Program-made: the position numbers and the translations under genes
Notes under the pieces: model-generated
Told to the model about the DNA's origin: nothing
The model's database searches: none
What the model saw: only the letters and a program-made list of their open reading frames with translations
Assembly: GCA_026119935.1 (NCBI GenBank)
Contig: JALRMH010000047.1
Location: forward strand, 124,001 to 188,000
Length of the DNA: 64,000 nucleotides
Direction of reading: 5' to 3'
Source of the DNA: Endothia cerciana
Taxonomy: Eukaryota > Ascomycota > Sordariomycetes > Diaporthales > Cryphonectriaceae
In this document: positions 44,989-55,878 of the stretch, piece by piece
Layout of the letters: every line of letters starts with the position of its first letter
Numbering within the stretch: the first letter of the stretch is position 1

Positions 44989-45539
44989 CTATAAGGGCAT
45001 ATTAAGACACGAAATACAATAGGCAAAATGCTCAAGTACCAACAGATCCTTTGATAGCGGATAATCAGAATCCACAAATGCCTTTGCGAACTTACTAGCA
45101 AGCCAGCTCTGGAAATTCTGCCTCAGTGCTCTGGCTTGCTCCTTTTTTGCATCCTCGCAGCAGTGCGAGCCGAACGACGACGACCTTTTGGTGCCTGGCC
45201 TTTGCCTTTGCGAATATTTGCCTTGATACGTAATGATCGTCGCAGCTTGACTTGCTTTGGCTTCTTCTTCGTGCTTTGCAGAACAGGTGCTTTCCGAATA
45301 TAGCATAGTAAGCATGATAGAAGTTGTAAGCTGATATGGAAAGGCTTATATGAACAAGTCTGCAGAGGCTTTTCTAGCTTTTCAGTCCAGAACCTTTCGT
45401 CTTTAATATCTGGGAATTCATAGTCGCTACTATCGCTATCATCAATAAGCAGAGTTGATGATTTTAGCTTCGAATTCATGCCGAGATTGTTAGGCTGAAC
45501 AGCCCATGATCCGTGTTGAAGCTGCGACTTAGCCGGCAT
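44989..45539 (-). CDS. small basic unknown protein, frameshifted
   Basis: ATG 45539 opens MPAKSQLQHGSW, followed by an acidic patch (DDSDSSDYEFPDIKDE) and a strongly basic segment (KKKPKQVKLRRSLRIK, KGRRRSARTAARMQK). The frame then changes in an A6 run at about 45144-45149. One more A would continue into KKEQARALRQNFQSWLAS and end at 44989. Acidic-then-basic layout suggests a nuclear protein. No family is recognised. Confidence 0.45.
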
Positions 45540-45973
45540 TGTGGTCTGTAGGTGGAGTGCTGATAGTGAGTGCGAGGAGATGGGGAGAACCAAGGTGTAC
45601 GGACGACGGGAGGAAATGGGCCAACAGCTCTCTCTTTATACTTACAAGGCTGTGGCTGTGCTGCAGGAAGCGTCAAGCCTTCATTGCGATTGGACAGCCG
45701 TTGTGGCTTAATGAGGATACCGAGGGCTCGGTATCTCACATACCGAGGACACCAGCGTACAAATATAGTTCAAGGTCCCAGCAGACCTGGACTCATACGC
45801 GTTGCGAAGGACTCCTTACAACTCTAAGCCCCATGCGTCATCGTGAAAGCGTGCTGCTAGTTCTTGCCAAGATGCATACAGCGGTATTTAGAAGGACTCG
45901 CTTCCCACCCAGCCTTTCGTTCAACTCTACAAATATGAAGATAAGCGTAATATGTAATATTCTGGGCTTCTGA

Positions 45974-46335
45974 AATGCACTTTTGGTTTCATACTCTATG
46001 CTCTTCTAGAATTGAGGATCTACTTATATTGCTGCTTATGAACGCTAATCAGTGGAGTCAAGCTATTTAGTGTTATATAAAGCTATTCTATTTTCTAATA
46101 ATTGCACGAGATTAATAACTTTGACTTGAATGCTAGTGATAAAACTTGAGAGCTGCTTTGGATTTATTATAGGCTAAGATATTATGAATATTGCTTTCAA
46201 GATATGAGCAAGCTCCTCAATCTTTATATCTTAGTTAACATGAAAGTCAATATACATAATGAGATATTTTTATTCATAAGCTGATACCTTTGATTCAGTA
46301 TTATTGAGAAAAAGTATAAAGAAAGTATATCTTAT
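45974..46335. other. AT-rich intergenic stretch
   Basis: No gene is seen; composition suggests old mutated repeat sequence. Confidence 0.35.
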
Positions 46336-46785
46336 TTAGTATGCGTAAATATATGGCTTGCAATTAAGGCAGCTCAATTTCTCTCTACAAGAGCTGCACC
46401 GCGGAATTTTGGACCGAGCATCCTCGACCTGCAATTGATCAAAGAGCCCTACAAGATCGGCCTCTGAATGGTGGCTTTCTCGGCGGTGAGGCAATCTGAA
46501 GCGGACTTTCTTCTGATCGATCAGCTTTGAGTGACATGAGGAGTTAGGGGCCCGCCGGGCGACTGTCGTGTTATGTACAAACATCTGTCGCTGAACATCC
46601 GTGTTATAGATAGCACTTCTGCGGCGCTTAGCTGGGCGGGTGCGGTAGTCAGGCCTTGAGATCGGCTCTTGATACGGAACCTGACAGTCTTTATCGCGAG
46701 CTAAGATATGCCTATAGATACTTCGGTTTATCGGGTGGACAATCTTGCTGGGTCTAAAATACAGAAAACTAGGAATAGGAACCAT
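46336..46785 (-). CDS. unknown small Cys-containing protein
   Basis: An open frame of 149 residues from ATG 46785 is basic (RPAKRRRSAIY, KKVRFRLPHRRESHH) and ends with two Cys pairs (RCSSCREKLSCLNC) that could bind zinc. The upstream side runs directly into a minisatellite, and the frame's first codons overlap it, so the start is doubtful. Confidence 0.4.
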   Translation of the reverse strand: MVPIPSFLYFRPSKIVHPINRSIYRHILARDKDCQVPYQEPISRPDYRTRPAKRRRSAIYNTDVQRQMFVHNTTVARRAPNSSCHSKLIDQKKVRFRLPHRRESHHSEADLVGLFDQLQVEDARSKIPRCSSCREKLSCLNCKPYIYAY

Positions 46786-46945
46786 TGTCAGGGACCATAA
46801 TCAGGGATGGGAACAGGGATAGTGACCATGGTCAGGGACCATGATCAGGGATGGGGAACAGGGATCGGGACCATGGTTAGGGACCATGATTAGGGATGGG
46901 GAACAGGGATAGGGACCATGGTCAGGGACCATAATCAGGGATTAT
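46776..46945. repeat. 44-45-bp minisatellite with internal palindromes
   Basis: About 3.5 copies of a unit reading 'cagggatggggaacaggga' and 'gggaccatggtcagggacca' begin at 46801, 46845 and 46890. The core 'gaccatggtc' is a perfect 10-bp palindrome. A related array lies at 50536-50645. Confidence 0.75.
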
Positions 46946-47225
46946 GAACGACATTCTAACTAATATTCAAAGAGGATATTATGTTCCAGTCTCAGAGATC
47001 ATCATCCTTTCAGCATCAGACAAAAGCCTGCTTGGATTATATCTATTTTTTTCTGCAGATTTTCAGTAGCAAAAACTGGAAGAAGACTAGCATGAATCTT
47101 GAGGATATTGCATTCATAACTACAGTCCTAACGACCTCCATATAGCTGGCATGTCAGTCATGCTTGTGAAAATTAGCAAACTGAACTGTATATCTGATTT
47201 TGATCAATACCACCCACTAACCTCG

Positions 47226-47698
47226 CTATGACATCGTATCCAGATACTCGATATAGCGGGACTCCTTTGTAAAAACATCGAGCGGATCGATGCGGAGGAA
47301 GCGGTAGTATAGCACCGTTGGTAAGCAGCCCCATGATTCGCATTTACTGAGAGAGGAGATAAATTCGCCCAGATTTTCGTGAGCTAAGATGATGCCCGCG
47401 CATGGTATCAGTCCTAGCTCGACCTCAAATAGAGTGGTGCCACTTCTTATCCAACCCGTCCATTCACAATCCATACAGCTGGCTCCGGCTCGCAAGGAAG
47501 ACTAAGAAGTTAGCAGGACGGTCAATATTATATGCAGGATTATAGACCTACCAGGCTGAGCAAGGCATCAAGGAACAGTGCGGTGTAAGGTGAATGAAGT
47601 GAATGAGTGTGCGAGGTTGCAGGATTGAGGGAGACGGCAGTGTTGCAAGGGTGGAATACTTTGCGTCTCTGAGTCGATTGGTGTAGAAATGATTTCAT
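47226..47698 (-). CDS. unknown 140-residue two-exon protein
   Basis: ATG 47698 starts MKSFLHQSTQRRKVF. Exon 1 (47698-47552) joins exon 2 (47501-47226) across a 50-nt phase-0 intron with GTAGGT, GCTAAC and TTAG. Exon 2 reads RAGASCMDCEWTGWIRSG and LIPCAGIILAHENLGEFI and ends EYLDTMS. Five cysteines are present but there is no convincing signal peptide. No family is recognised. Clean splice signals support a real gene. Confidence 0.55.
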
Positions 47699-47743
47699 TA
47701 TCTTCTGACAATGCCCCTAACAGGGCCCTCCTGCCGTAGTTGG

Positions 47744-47965
47744 CTAAGTGTCTATGCTAGAGGGGCTTGGGGTGGGTAAGAGAGAGCATATATGAGCTAT
47801 GTCCTTTACTTCTCCGAGAATGCTGCTGCTCATCAACCCGTATTTTGCCCCACCCTGACCAAACAATGAATCCTCCCAGTACCCATCAATGTGTATCCAT
47901 CGATCCACAGTACCTAGTGATGCTTTTGTGTTGCTTTTCCTTGTTGTGATATATGATAGCTGCAT
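47744..47965 (-). CDS. possible small unknown protein (73 residues)
   Basis: The frame from ATG 47965 contains VDRWIHIDGYWEDSLFGQGG. There is no domain. It lies close upstream of another small gene on the same strand and could equally be part of a longer spliced gene. Confidence 0.3.
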   Translation of the reverse strand: MQLSYITTRKSNTKASLGTVDRWIHIDGYWEDSLFGQGGAKYGLMSSSILGEVKDIAHICSLLPTPSPSSIDT

Positions 47966-48259
47966 AAGATGAAGTCATGAGATGCAATCAGTCATGGTTC
48001 GTGAGCCAGACTGCTGATCACCCCACCACGACTTTATCCTCCCGACCGGCCGAGCTGTTTCAGCTGCTTGAATGGTGCCAGGAGCTGATCTCCCACTCTT
48101 TCAGCTGACATAGGATCAGCAACAGAAAGATTTTCCTTGCGAGGGTCACATCAAATGACCCATGGTGTGGGATTAGATCAAGAAAATACAGACACAGCTT
48201 GTAGAGCATCGAGAAGGCAGAAAATTGCGAATTTTATAGACATAGATCCCAGCATGTGA

Positions 48260-48842
48260 CTAAGACTCTTGATGTTCAATACACCCCCTAATAGGAGCAT
48301 AGGAGGTACCCTGGTCCCAATCGACCCATGTCCAGACCTCCATCTGAACGAAGTTTTCTCTCTCTCGGACTAGGTGGTCGAGGAACCTGTGACTTCGTCT
48401 CCCAGGGATGCTTTCAACATCGTAGAATGGAAGACAGATATTTCCAGGCAGATATCGGACATTACTATCCCGACGAAAAGATTCAAATCCATAGAAATCT
48501 GCAGCACATGCATTTTCCCAGCCGAGCACAACTTGGCTCAATCTGCACAGATACAAAGTATCCGATCCAAGTCCGATGCTCTCCAAACATGACCAAACAG
48601 GCGCATAATGTACTAGAATCTGTTACCAGAGGTCTTGGTTTTTGAACTTCTAAGCACTCACCAGATGCATCCCATTCGATCACAACAGGTGGGCGAGGAA
48701 ATGTCTCGACAGGTAGGAGATGAGGCGACTCCGAGGATTGTGCGCTCCTAGGACGCATGTTTAAACAATGGATAGAGAAGTCTGAAGCTTTTCTAGGTGA
48801 TGAAAGTATGGAGAACAGCTTGAGGGCAAAAGATTGCGGCAT
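48260..48842 (-). CDS. unknown 177-residue two-exon protein
   Basis: Exon 1 48842-48662 and exon 2 48612-48260 are joined by a 49-nt phase-1 intron (GTGAGT/CTAG). The chain contains PRPPVVIEWDAS, then VHYAPVWSCLESIGLGSD, AADFYGFESFRRD and a Trp-rich segment VQMEVWTWVDWDQG. The start MPQSFALKLFSIL has a short hydrophobic stretch but is not a clear secretion signal. No family is known to me. Confidence 0.5.
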
Positions 48843-49557
48843 GGGAAGAGTCAATTGTAGTTGGTTTATGGACTGAAGGCTCCTAAAACCCACCCCCACC
48901 CCCCGCTTTCACGCTAATTCCTGGCCTGCACCAAGTATTTTTTTTCTTTTGCAGATGCGACCTTGGTGGTCCACCGGGATGTCTCAGGTGAAGCAGCGGG
49001 AGATCATCTCCGCACTACTTAATTCCAATCTTGCTTGGTTGCATGCATTTAAAACCATCCGGTGCTAAGGTAGCAGGGTGTGGGTGGAAACTGAGCACTT
49101 GAATCAGCGCTCGTACTGTGACCTCATGGCTTGCAGCTGTTGAACAGTCTTCTGGCATAGCGTTGACTTCGCCCTGCAGGTGCAATTATGTTCTCCAAAG
49201 TTCGCAGCGAGAGCAAGGGATACACAACATGTGTTATATATGTTTTGTATGCCTCCACATACTTCTTCATGCTGTCAGGGTTAAAGTCATTTCTATACAA
49301 GGGCCAGTACAAGCGGTTCGGGATCGCTGGCTAGACCTGTTGTCGTTTCCTCCTTGCTCTCAGCGAGAATGAACTTAGAAGCACTTGTAGCAGCTTGCGA
49401 AAAGTTCGTGAATAAAAAATTGAGGGAAGTAGGAGCTGTATAAAATAACATCAAGATGCAAGGAGTATCAGTAGTTTGTTTTACATGTCAGTCCCCATCA
49501 TTCCTGTCCGTGTTCCCGGCCACTCTGGCCATAATCTCGAGTCATGGTCCCGAGCCA

Positions 49558-50109
49558 TCAGCTATGCATCCCGGGTGCGAAATGTAGTACAGTAACTTGG
49601 CTTCTCCTCCAATAGTGCATGATCGGCCAGGTAAGCAGACGCTGTCCAGACCCATCATTTTCAATGATTGTCTCACCAATGTGCTCGCTCTTTTGATTCT
49701 GGCTCTCTGCAATCTTCTTGACTTCAATAATCGTCCGGAAACAGGAGGGCAGAACGCACAGGTTCGTCTCTATCGTGGTACAGCTATACTGTCTCCAGAT
49801 CCAGGTGCTCATCGGACAAGTTCCCTGGTCTTCATTATTTTTTGAAACTTTATCTTCCTCTGGGGTCAATAACTGGAAGTTTCTGGATTTGAGTAAATTT
49901 GCACACATTTCCTTACTAGCCTCTTCTTCAAACAACTCGGCAGGATAAGAGATGCTTCGAGGTATGTCAGATTTGCCACATCCACCCGAGACAGCGTTAC
50001 GAAGCAGGAGATTTCCGGAGTGTGTTGTAGCAGCTTTTACCCGCCATGTCTGCATTGAGGCATATCGACTATCAGTCATGAAGGTATTAGACTTGTCGCA
50101 CGACAGCAA
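49558..50109 (-). CDS. unknown protein, probably partial
   Basis: An open frame of about 183 codons has natural codon use (SISYPAELFEEEASKEM, STWIWRQYSCTTIETN) but no start ATG at its head. A CTTCCAG acceptor just upstream suggests a missing 5' exon. It ends in a TAG near 49558. Function is unknown. Confidence 0.4.
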   Translation of the reverse strand: MLSCDKSNTFMTDSRYASMQTWRVKAATTHSGNLLLRNAVSGGCGKSDIPRSISYPAELFEEEASKEMCANLLKSRNFQLLTPEEDKVSKNNEDQGTCPMSTWIWRQYSCTTIETNLCVLPSCFRTIIEVKKIAESQNQKSEHIGETIIENDGSGQRLLTWPIMHYWRRSQVTVLHFAPGMHS

Positions 50110-51030
50110 CTTCTGGAAGAAGCCTGACTAGCTAGTCACAAGGGACTCCATAATCTTGTGAGCTCAAGTTGGTCGGGTGAGATATTCAGACGGTCTGAAT
50201 TTTATCGACCTGGGTCATGTTCAAAGGTGTCTGTCCGCACTTCTTAAAATTCTTACTGCCTCAGGCAATCTCGAGGGTACACTGGTGCATTTGTATGACT
50301 TCATTCAGCCAAAACATACTTCTTCATAGCTGACTTTACACTTGCTCACAGCTTTATCAAGTTCTGCGCTTAGGCGATTTTATTAGTCGGGAACAATTGC
50401 GGCATTTGTATCATCGCACTGGTGAGCTACTCAAACAATGATTCGGATATTGAAGTCAAGATAGTAGTCTTGAGAAGTTTACTCGCCACAATGCCCTACA
50501 AGAAGTTTGAGCGGATCATGGCATCATCAACATAGCTGGGGAGGGACCACAACCAGGGGTTGGCACTATACGTTAGCTCGGGACTGTGATCAGGGGTAGG
50601 GACCATGGTGAGGAACCATGATCAGGGGTGGGACCATAGCTGGGGTCAGCCCTTGGTATCCCTGTTGTGCTCTAGCTTCCCCGACAATGCCTCTAGTCCC
50701 GATCTTCAATGGGAGAACTGCACTGATGACTTCTACTTTGGTCAAACTCACAATATGCATCTACTTTAGTATAGCTAATAATGGGCTTCTCATTTCTTCT
50801 GATACCAGCGGAAATGTGACCAAATTTTCAGAGATCTCTCCAACAGTGTACACCAGGTTTAATGCAGTTTGGACTTGTTATGCAGTGACCAGGGTACTTT
50901 AGTATAGACGAAAGCCAGAATCTTGCCAACAGCAACACCTTCAAAAATAAAGATGCGCAGTAGTCCATTCTCCAGCTCTCATCAACATAATGCACAGTTC
51001 ACTTAACTTTCTCAGACGGAACTCATTATC
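50110..51030. repeat. gene-free stretch holding GGGACCATGGT repeats (50536-50645)
   Basis: Between about 50536 and 50645, words such as 'gggaccatggtgaggaacca' and 'tgatcaggggt(a/g)ggacca' recur and match the minisatellite at 46776-46945. No gene is supported in the rest. Confidence 0.55.
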
Positions 51031-52169
51031 ATGGCCTCTCAAGAGTGCCCAGTCATTATCATCGCTCATATCACTGCCAGCCTAGAAACAAATAGTGATT
51101 CTGCCAAGGCTGTCATCCAGCAGAATCGTTGGCTTCGCGGACTGCCAAAAACGCATCCTCCCTCTCTGCCTATTGATTTGACTGATGGTCTTCTTTCAAA
51201 ATACGTTTTCGGGACAACAGAAGAATGCGATTTCATTTTGCCAGCTTTGGACGGAACCGTTAAGGAGTGCTACCTCGAATTTCAGGGGAAGACATTAGCC
51301 CTGCACGACACAACTACCTCCGCCGATATGCACGGTCAAGCATTTGGAAAAGCCAGGATTCTATAGGATGACCTGATAACTGCGACTTATGTGCAACTCA
51401 ATCTCCATCCGAACCTCCGATTTCTTCTCTATATCCATGTTGAGACTTTGGACACTGCTTCCTACATTGTGAGCCGTCTCTCGATATCGCAGGCTCCTTC
51501 TATAGACGGAGACAACACTTATAATGATGGCTCAACCTTTCAGTCTCCTCTTGCAGGCAGAGACAACACCTTTAACACAGACAACACATGCAATGATCCT
51601 ATAGCCAAGCAGTCTTCTATAGAGAATAGCTCATCACGGAACTCTGAAGAGATTATAAGAGAGAGTGTATATTACCCTAATATTTTGCTATCTCGAAGCC
51701 TAATAGTTACTAAGTTGTATTGCAGAATGTTCCAGACTCTCGGACAATTGGAGATATTGAGGTTCCTTATCTACCTCCTGGATCCTTGGGCGAGTCTACT
51801 GGCCTGCTGAAAATCAGGTTTCTGTCACAGATTTTAGGAGCATTAAGTTTGAAATCGATGTTTCTCGCCAGACGTCTCGATCTTCGTCTGATGGGGACGT
51901 ATGTTTCTGTACATAATGTTATTCTCTGTTGCCGCTCTCGACTTTATCGCTCAATACTGTCAGATCAGGAGACACGCGAGAATATAGTCCTCGAGAAGGC
52001 CGAAGAACTCCACCCGAACATGAAGCTTGTCAATGATGAATTCTCATACCGAGTAGTTTGGCTCAAAAGCCTTCCTATTCGACTCGTTTATTACAAGTCA
52101 CAGAGCTTTATACAATTAGGCGACTTAGTTGACGCATCGTTTACGAGGATGAAACTCGATCGAGCATAG
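51031..52169 (+). pseudogene. FHA-like domain gene remnant
   Basis: ATG 51031 starts MASQECPVIIIAHITASLET. An FHA-like region follows (SKYVFGTTEECDFILP, ECYLEFQGKTLALHDTT). A TAG at 51364-51366 interrup​ts the same frame before DDLITATYVQLNLHPNLRF, and the frame stays open to a Ser/Thr/Asn-rich linker. An intron near 51668-51725 and further frame changes lead to pieces with ENIVLEKAEELHPNMKLVND and YRVVWLKSLPIRLVYY, which resemble a divergent kinase C-lobe region only loosely. The layout recalls the FHA genes at 20.5 and 22.6 kb. Exon joints after 51.8 kb are unresolved. Confidence 0.45.
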
Positions 52170-52385
52170 TCTCTGGTCCAGCCACATGTGGTGAATATCG
52201 ATAGGCTGTGTTTGTCGGGTCCGATGGTCATAATGGAAGGTGCTGAAAAGCTCGGTCGGGCATCCTAAGGATTTCAGAACGTGCTTATGAGGATCGAAGC
52301 TCAGTGGACCGATTTCCAGTCGTCGCTTGACATATGAGATGATGCTGGCGGCCTGTCTGGAAACTGCCTCATTCTGAGATTTCAT
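52125..52385 (-). CDS. possible small unknown protein (86 residues)
   Basis: ATG 52385 is preceded by a long CT-rich leader typical of fungal promoters. The product reads MKSQNEAVSRQAASIISYVK and SLGCPTELFSTFHYDH. It overlaps the 3' end of the plus-strand FHA-like remnant. No domain is recognised. Confidence 0.35.
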   Translation of the reverse strand: MKSQNEAVSRQAASIISYVKRRLEIGPLSFDPHKHVLKSLGCPTELFSTFHYDHRTRQTQPIDIHHMWLDQRLCSIEFHPRKRCVN

Positions 52386-53338
52386 TGTCAAATATATGAG
52401 GAAGAAGGGATGAGTGAGTGAGAGGGAGGGACGGGGGAGAAAATAATAGGTTAGTAGAAACTGGGATGGACATGTGAATCTTGTGAACCAGAATAGTAAG
52501 TAAAGAGGGTTTCATAGAAAAGGAATTCATCCTTTTTTGACCAGATGACTTTGGAAACAATGTTGCAAGGTGGGCAGGCCGACTGTTGTCACAACATGCG
52601 CGGAAACGACAATTTCTAGTTAAGCACCTAGGGCGCTAAGACATCCTCCAGCGGGATCGACAACGATACTTCTGGCGCAGAGGCGGAGAAAGGTATAGGA
52701 TGCGCTACTGGGATCTATATCTAAGTATAAGCTAATATCTACTGCAAGGGACTCTCTGCTCAGTACTTGCTTCGCCTGCATACCACTATTGATAATAGTA
52801 CTCCTCTCCTTTCTTTCCTGTCAAAGTACTTCGTACATACATACTACTCGGTACCATCACAAGGTGTTCCTGCCATGATGTGTGTACTGCGTTATGTATA
52901 TTTATGTATATGCTATTGTATTGTAATACTTTCTCCTCTTAGGCATATTGCCTGAGGAATGAGTATACAGTACTCGAGAGATCATTATATAGTACAGCAA
53001 TGGTATTACATATACACCCATCATCCCCACTACTTCTACTTTACTTGACCATGTGCTAATAGCGCGGGCAGAGCTGGCGTGTCTGCATGCGGGGTTCCTT
53101 GCTGGTCCGGAGAGGAGGAAGGTCACGAGGGGAAGGAGGGGAGGGAGGGGAGCGCGAGGGCATGCCGTCTCTTAAACTTGGTGTGATGCCTCTTCACTTG
53201 AATATCTTGGGCAGATGAGTCTCGTGTCCCCCTTTCCTCCCCTGTATCCTCTCTCATATATAGGGAAGAACAAATATCTTTCCTGCTCTTGTCACCTGTA
53301 TTACCCAGCTTGTGTGGTATTCCCGAGGCAGCAAGAAT

Positions 53339-55063
53339 ATGGCAGCCTCTGACCATGAAATGCTCAAGGATATGGTCCCACCAGGGAACCAAACGGGTGT
53401 CTATTATATTCCTATTTCGAATGTCTGTGAGAACCTGTTGCCGCAGTAGTACCCGGCTTCTGGAGAAGAATCTCACTCACTCACTGGCGCGGCCTGCAGC
53501 TCCCGTTCAACGCATCATGGCAGCAGATCAAAGACTTCGTCCGACAGGTCTGCGAGGTAGACCATGTGGAGTTATTCCAGAAGAGCACGTCGGGCTGGGT
53601 GAGGCTCTGTAACAAGGGCTCGTTCGGAGAGGGCTTGGGGTCTGAGTTCACTGATAATTGCTAAGGGACTCTAAGGGCTTGATGAGATCCCTCTCTCTTG
53701 AAGCCTCTGGTCTCCCGAGGGGTCTCGTTATATACACGAAGTTCTTGCTGCCTTAGGCAGCCACCGTTTTGACCGGTCTCTCCACATTATGCATGTTGGG
53801 AGTACCTTCATTGTTGACCTGGGTCTGTATTGGTTGTCAAGCCTCTGTTGGCCTGCAGGCCACGTGTCGCTGCAGTATTCAGCGTTTAGTCCTTCGGAAG
53901 CCTTCCGTGTGACAGGCTCAAAGGCCGTAAGAACTTTGAGACAGCTTTCAGTACGACGAGAGTACCCATCATATGTTGTATACTGGTATATCGAGTCTCG
54001 TGCTGACATGATAGTTTGGACCACAGGACATCTCAACGGTAATGAATTCAACGGCAGGGCAATTATTGCAGAAGGCAAGAACGCAGACAGCCCAATCCTG
54101 GTGCGAGGCCTTGAGGCCTGCAAATCAAAGGCGGCAACGAGCGGACGGCTCTTCAGTGACGGCAGCAACCCTTATGCCGTGGTCCCAGCCCCTGAAAAGC
54201 CTGGGCAAGTCTCAGCACCTATCCTAGCCTATGCCAGCAGCATCCTGGACGCCACGCAACAATATAACCCAGGCACCTTATATGCGGCGCATGAACCCTA
54301 CAGCAAGTATGTATCGCAGGCGGTAGCAATGCACAACAGCCAGATGGTAGCTATGGCTACCAGTGAGACCCCAGAGCGCGGCATCATCTATACAGAACAG
54401 CGAGGCATCCAGATACGCAATCTTTCCAGCCGGGCCACAGAGAGCCAGACCCACGGGACAGTACTAAAGCTGATGGGGCTTGAGGCTAGCCTCATCAGCG
54501 AGATCTGCATCCCCCTTTCCAGGGAAGGCAAGCCACGCGGCCTAGCCTTTGTCCATTTCCAAACTGCTGAACTGGCCAAGCGTATGGTGATGCTTCTCAA
54601 CGGGTCCGTGTCTAGGGGCCGAAAGCTGCAGGTGAGTTTAATGAAGGAGGGCGAGACGATTTACAGCAGTGCCGAGCATCACCACGGTCCTTCTCCTCTT
54701 GCTTCTGCTGCTGCGGCCACTGCTGCTGTAGGCCCACCGAGAGCACTACAAAAGGTCCGGCAACACTGTTATCCCCATCCGCATCGGGACAAGTGGAAGG
54801 AGACAGTCAATTCCGAGAAGACCAGCACCAGCACCAGCATCTGCCCTATGACCTCGCACCCCTCGGCTTACACCGACGCGCCGCTGGTCATAGGCGTTGG
54901 TGATAGTGGTGATGTCGGTGGCAATGATGATGGGAACGGCACCCCTGCTCAATCAGCTGCATCCACATCCGAGTACTGCTCCCCTAAGGGCAAGAACGAA
55001 GGCAAAAAGGGCAGGAAGATATTGGTTGTTGTCGCGGATGGGAGCTCCGCTAATCGTAAGTAA
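53339..55063 (+). pseudogene. two-RRM RNA-binding protein gene interrupted by a solo LTR
   Basis: Exon 1 53339-53422 encodes an RNP2-like GVYYIPISN. Intron 53423-53499 follows. Exon 2 starts at 53500 (LPFNASWQQIKDFVRQV, VDHVELFQKSTSGWVRL), is cut at 53607 by the LTR insertion, resumes after 53919 (KGRKNFETAF) and ends at 53950. Intron 53951-54026 (76 nt, CTGAC branch) leads to exon 3 (HLNGNEFNGRAIIAE) and on to 55063. A second RRM lies near the middle, with an RNP1-like PRGLAFVHF and LNGSVSRGRKLQVSLM. The tail is Ser/Gly/Lys-rich. Without the insertion the model is 420 codons with consistent phases. The LTR introduces stops and splits RRM1, so the allele is very likely null for that domain. 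Confidence 0.75.
53603..53919 (-). mobile_element. solo LTR, family A, inside the RRM gene, GGCTC duplication
   Basis: The element spans 53608-53914 (307 bp), begins TGTAACAAGG and ends CGTGTGACA on the plus strand, the reverse complement of the LTR at 31060-31330. Perfect 5-bp duplications GGCTC flank it (53603-53607 and 53915-53919). It is about 36 bp longer than the other copy because of an extra segment near 53680. The exon sequence is collinear across the duplication. Confidence 0.9.
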
Positions 55064-55369
55064 GAGCGAGGAACCGTCGCGAAGTTCAGCGTATAATAAA
55101 GATAAGTAGTATATTATACCTCTATACCGGTTAGACTACATATATAGATATCTTGAGCTTTATATATACACAAAGTTAAAAAGCTAGGAGCATCACTAAG
55201 TTAGTAAGCAGTTCAAATAATTCAAGTAAATAAAGTATTATAAATTATTAAGTAGAACACTACTAGCAATTCAAATACAGCCTATTACTTAATTTAACTT
55301 GACTTATATAGAACACTAATCTAGTCTCGCTATATATAAATAATTAGATTAAAAAGCAGAGATAAAAGG

Positions 55370-55625
55370 ACAAAAGAACAAGAGAACAAAAGAATAAGAG
55401 AATAAAAGTAAGAGAACAAGAGAACAAGAGAACAAGAGAACAAGAGAACAAGAGAACAAAAGAACAAGAGAACAAGAGAACAAGAGAACAAAAGGACAAG
55501 GGAACAAGAAGATAAGAGGATAAGAGGACAAGGGAATAAGAGAATAAGAAGATAAGAAGATAAGAGAATAAGAGAATAAGAGAATAAGAGAATAAGAGAA
55601 TAAGAGAATAAAAAAATAAGAAGAT
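55370..55625. repeat. 8-bp microsatellite array (AAGAGAAC / AAGAGAAT)
   Basis: The stretch is built from AAGAGAAC units that shift to AAGAGAAT toward the right. On the minus strand it reads as a Leu/Ser/Phe-rich open frame, which is an artefact of the repeat. Confidence 0.85.
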
Positions 55626-55645
55626 AATATCTGAATATTCTATTT

Positions 55646-55878
55646 GAATATGTCACGACAACGGCGCTAGTGGCCTACGGCACTAGCGGACAACGGCGCT
55701 AGCGGCGCACAGGCTATTCCCCTTCAAATAGCCAGCGACTCGGCACACTGATTCTTTCCACACTGCAAGAATCAGTCTCTATACCAACAGACACCTAGCA
55801 GCTATTAATCAGACAGCCTGTTCTCGCTATATCATTGTAACTCTGCCGGGCTTATATAATAGGTGTTCTGACAGAATA
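55646..55878 (-). mobile_element. solo LTR, family B, with GAATA duplication
   Basis: The element spans 55651-55873 (223 bp), starts TGTCACGACAAC and ends GTGTTCTGACA. Perfect GAATA repeats flank it. It contains tandem 'acggcgctagtggc'-type words. It is the inverse of the copy at 56650-56872. Confidence 0.85.

Noticed and set aside
46776..46945. CRISPR-like array
   Set aside because: Units are contiguous without unique spacers and the genome is fungal.
31055..53919. A 22-kb element bounded by terminal inverted repeats
   Set aside because: Each copy has its own different 5-bp target duplication, so they are independent solo LTRs.
55330..55656. Leu/Ser/Phe-rich minus-strand frame resembling a membrane protein
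   Set aside because: It is only the translation of an 8-bp microsatellite.
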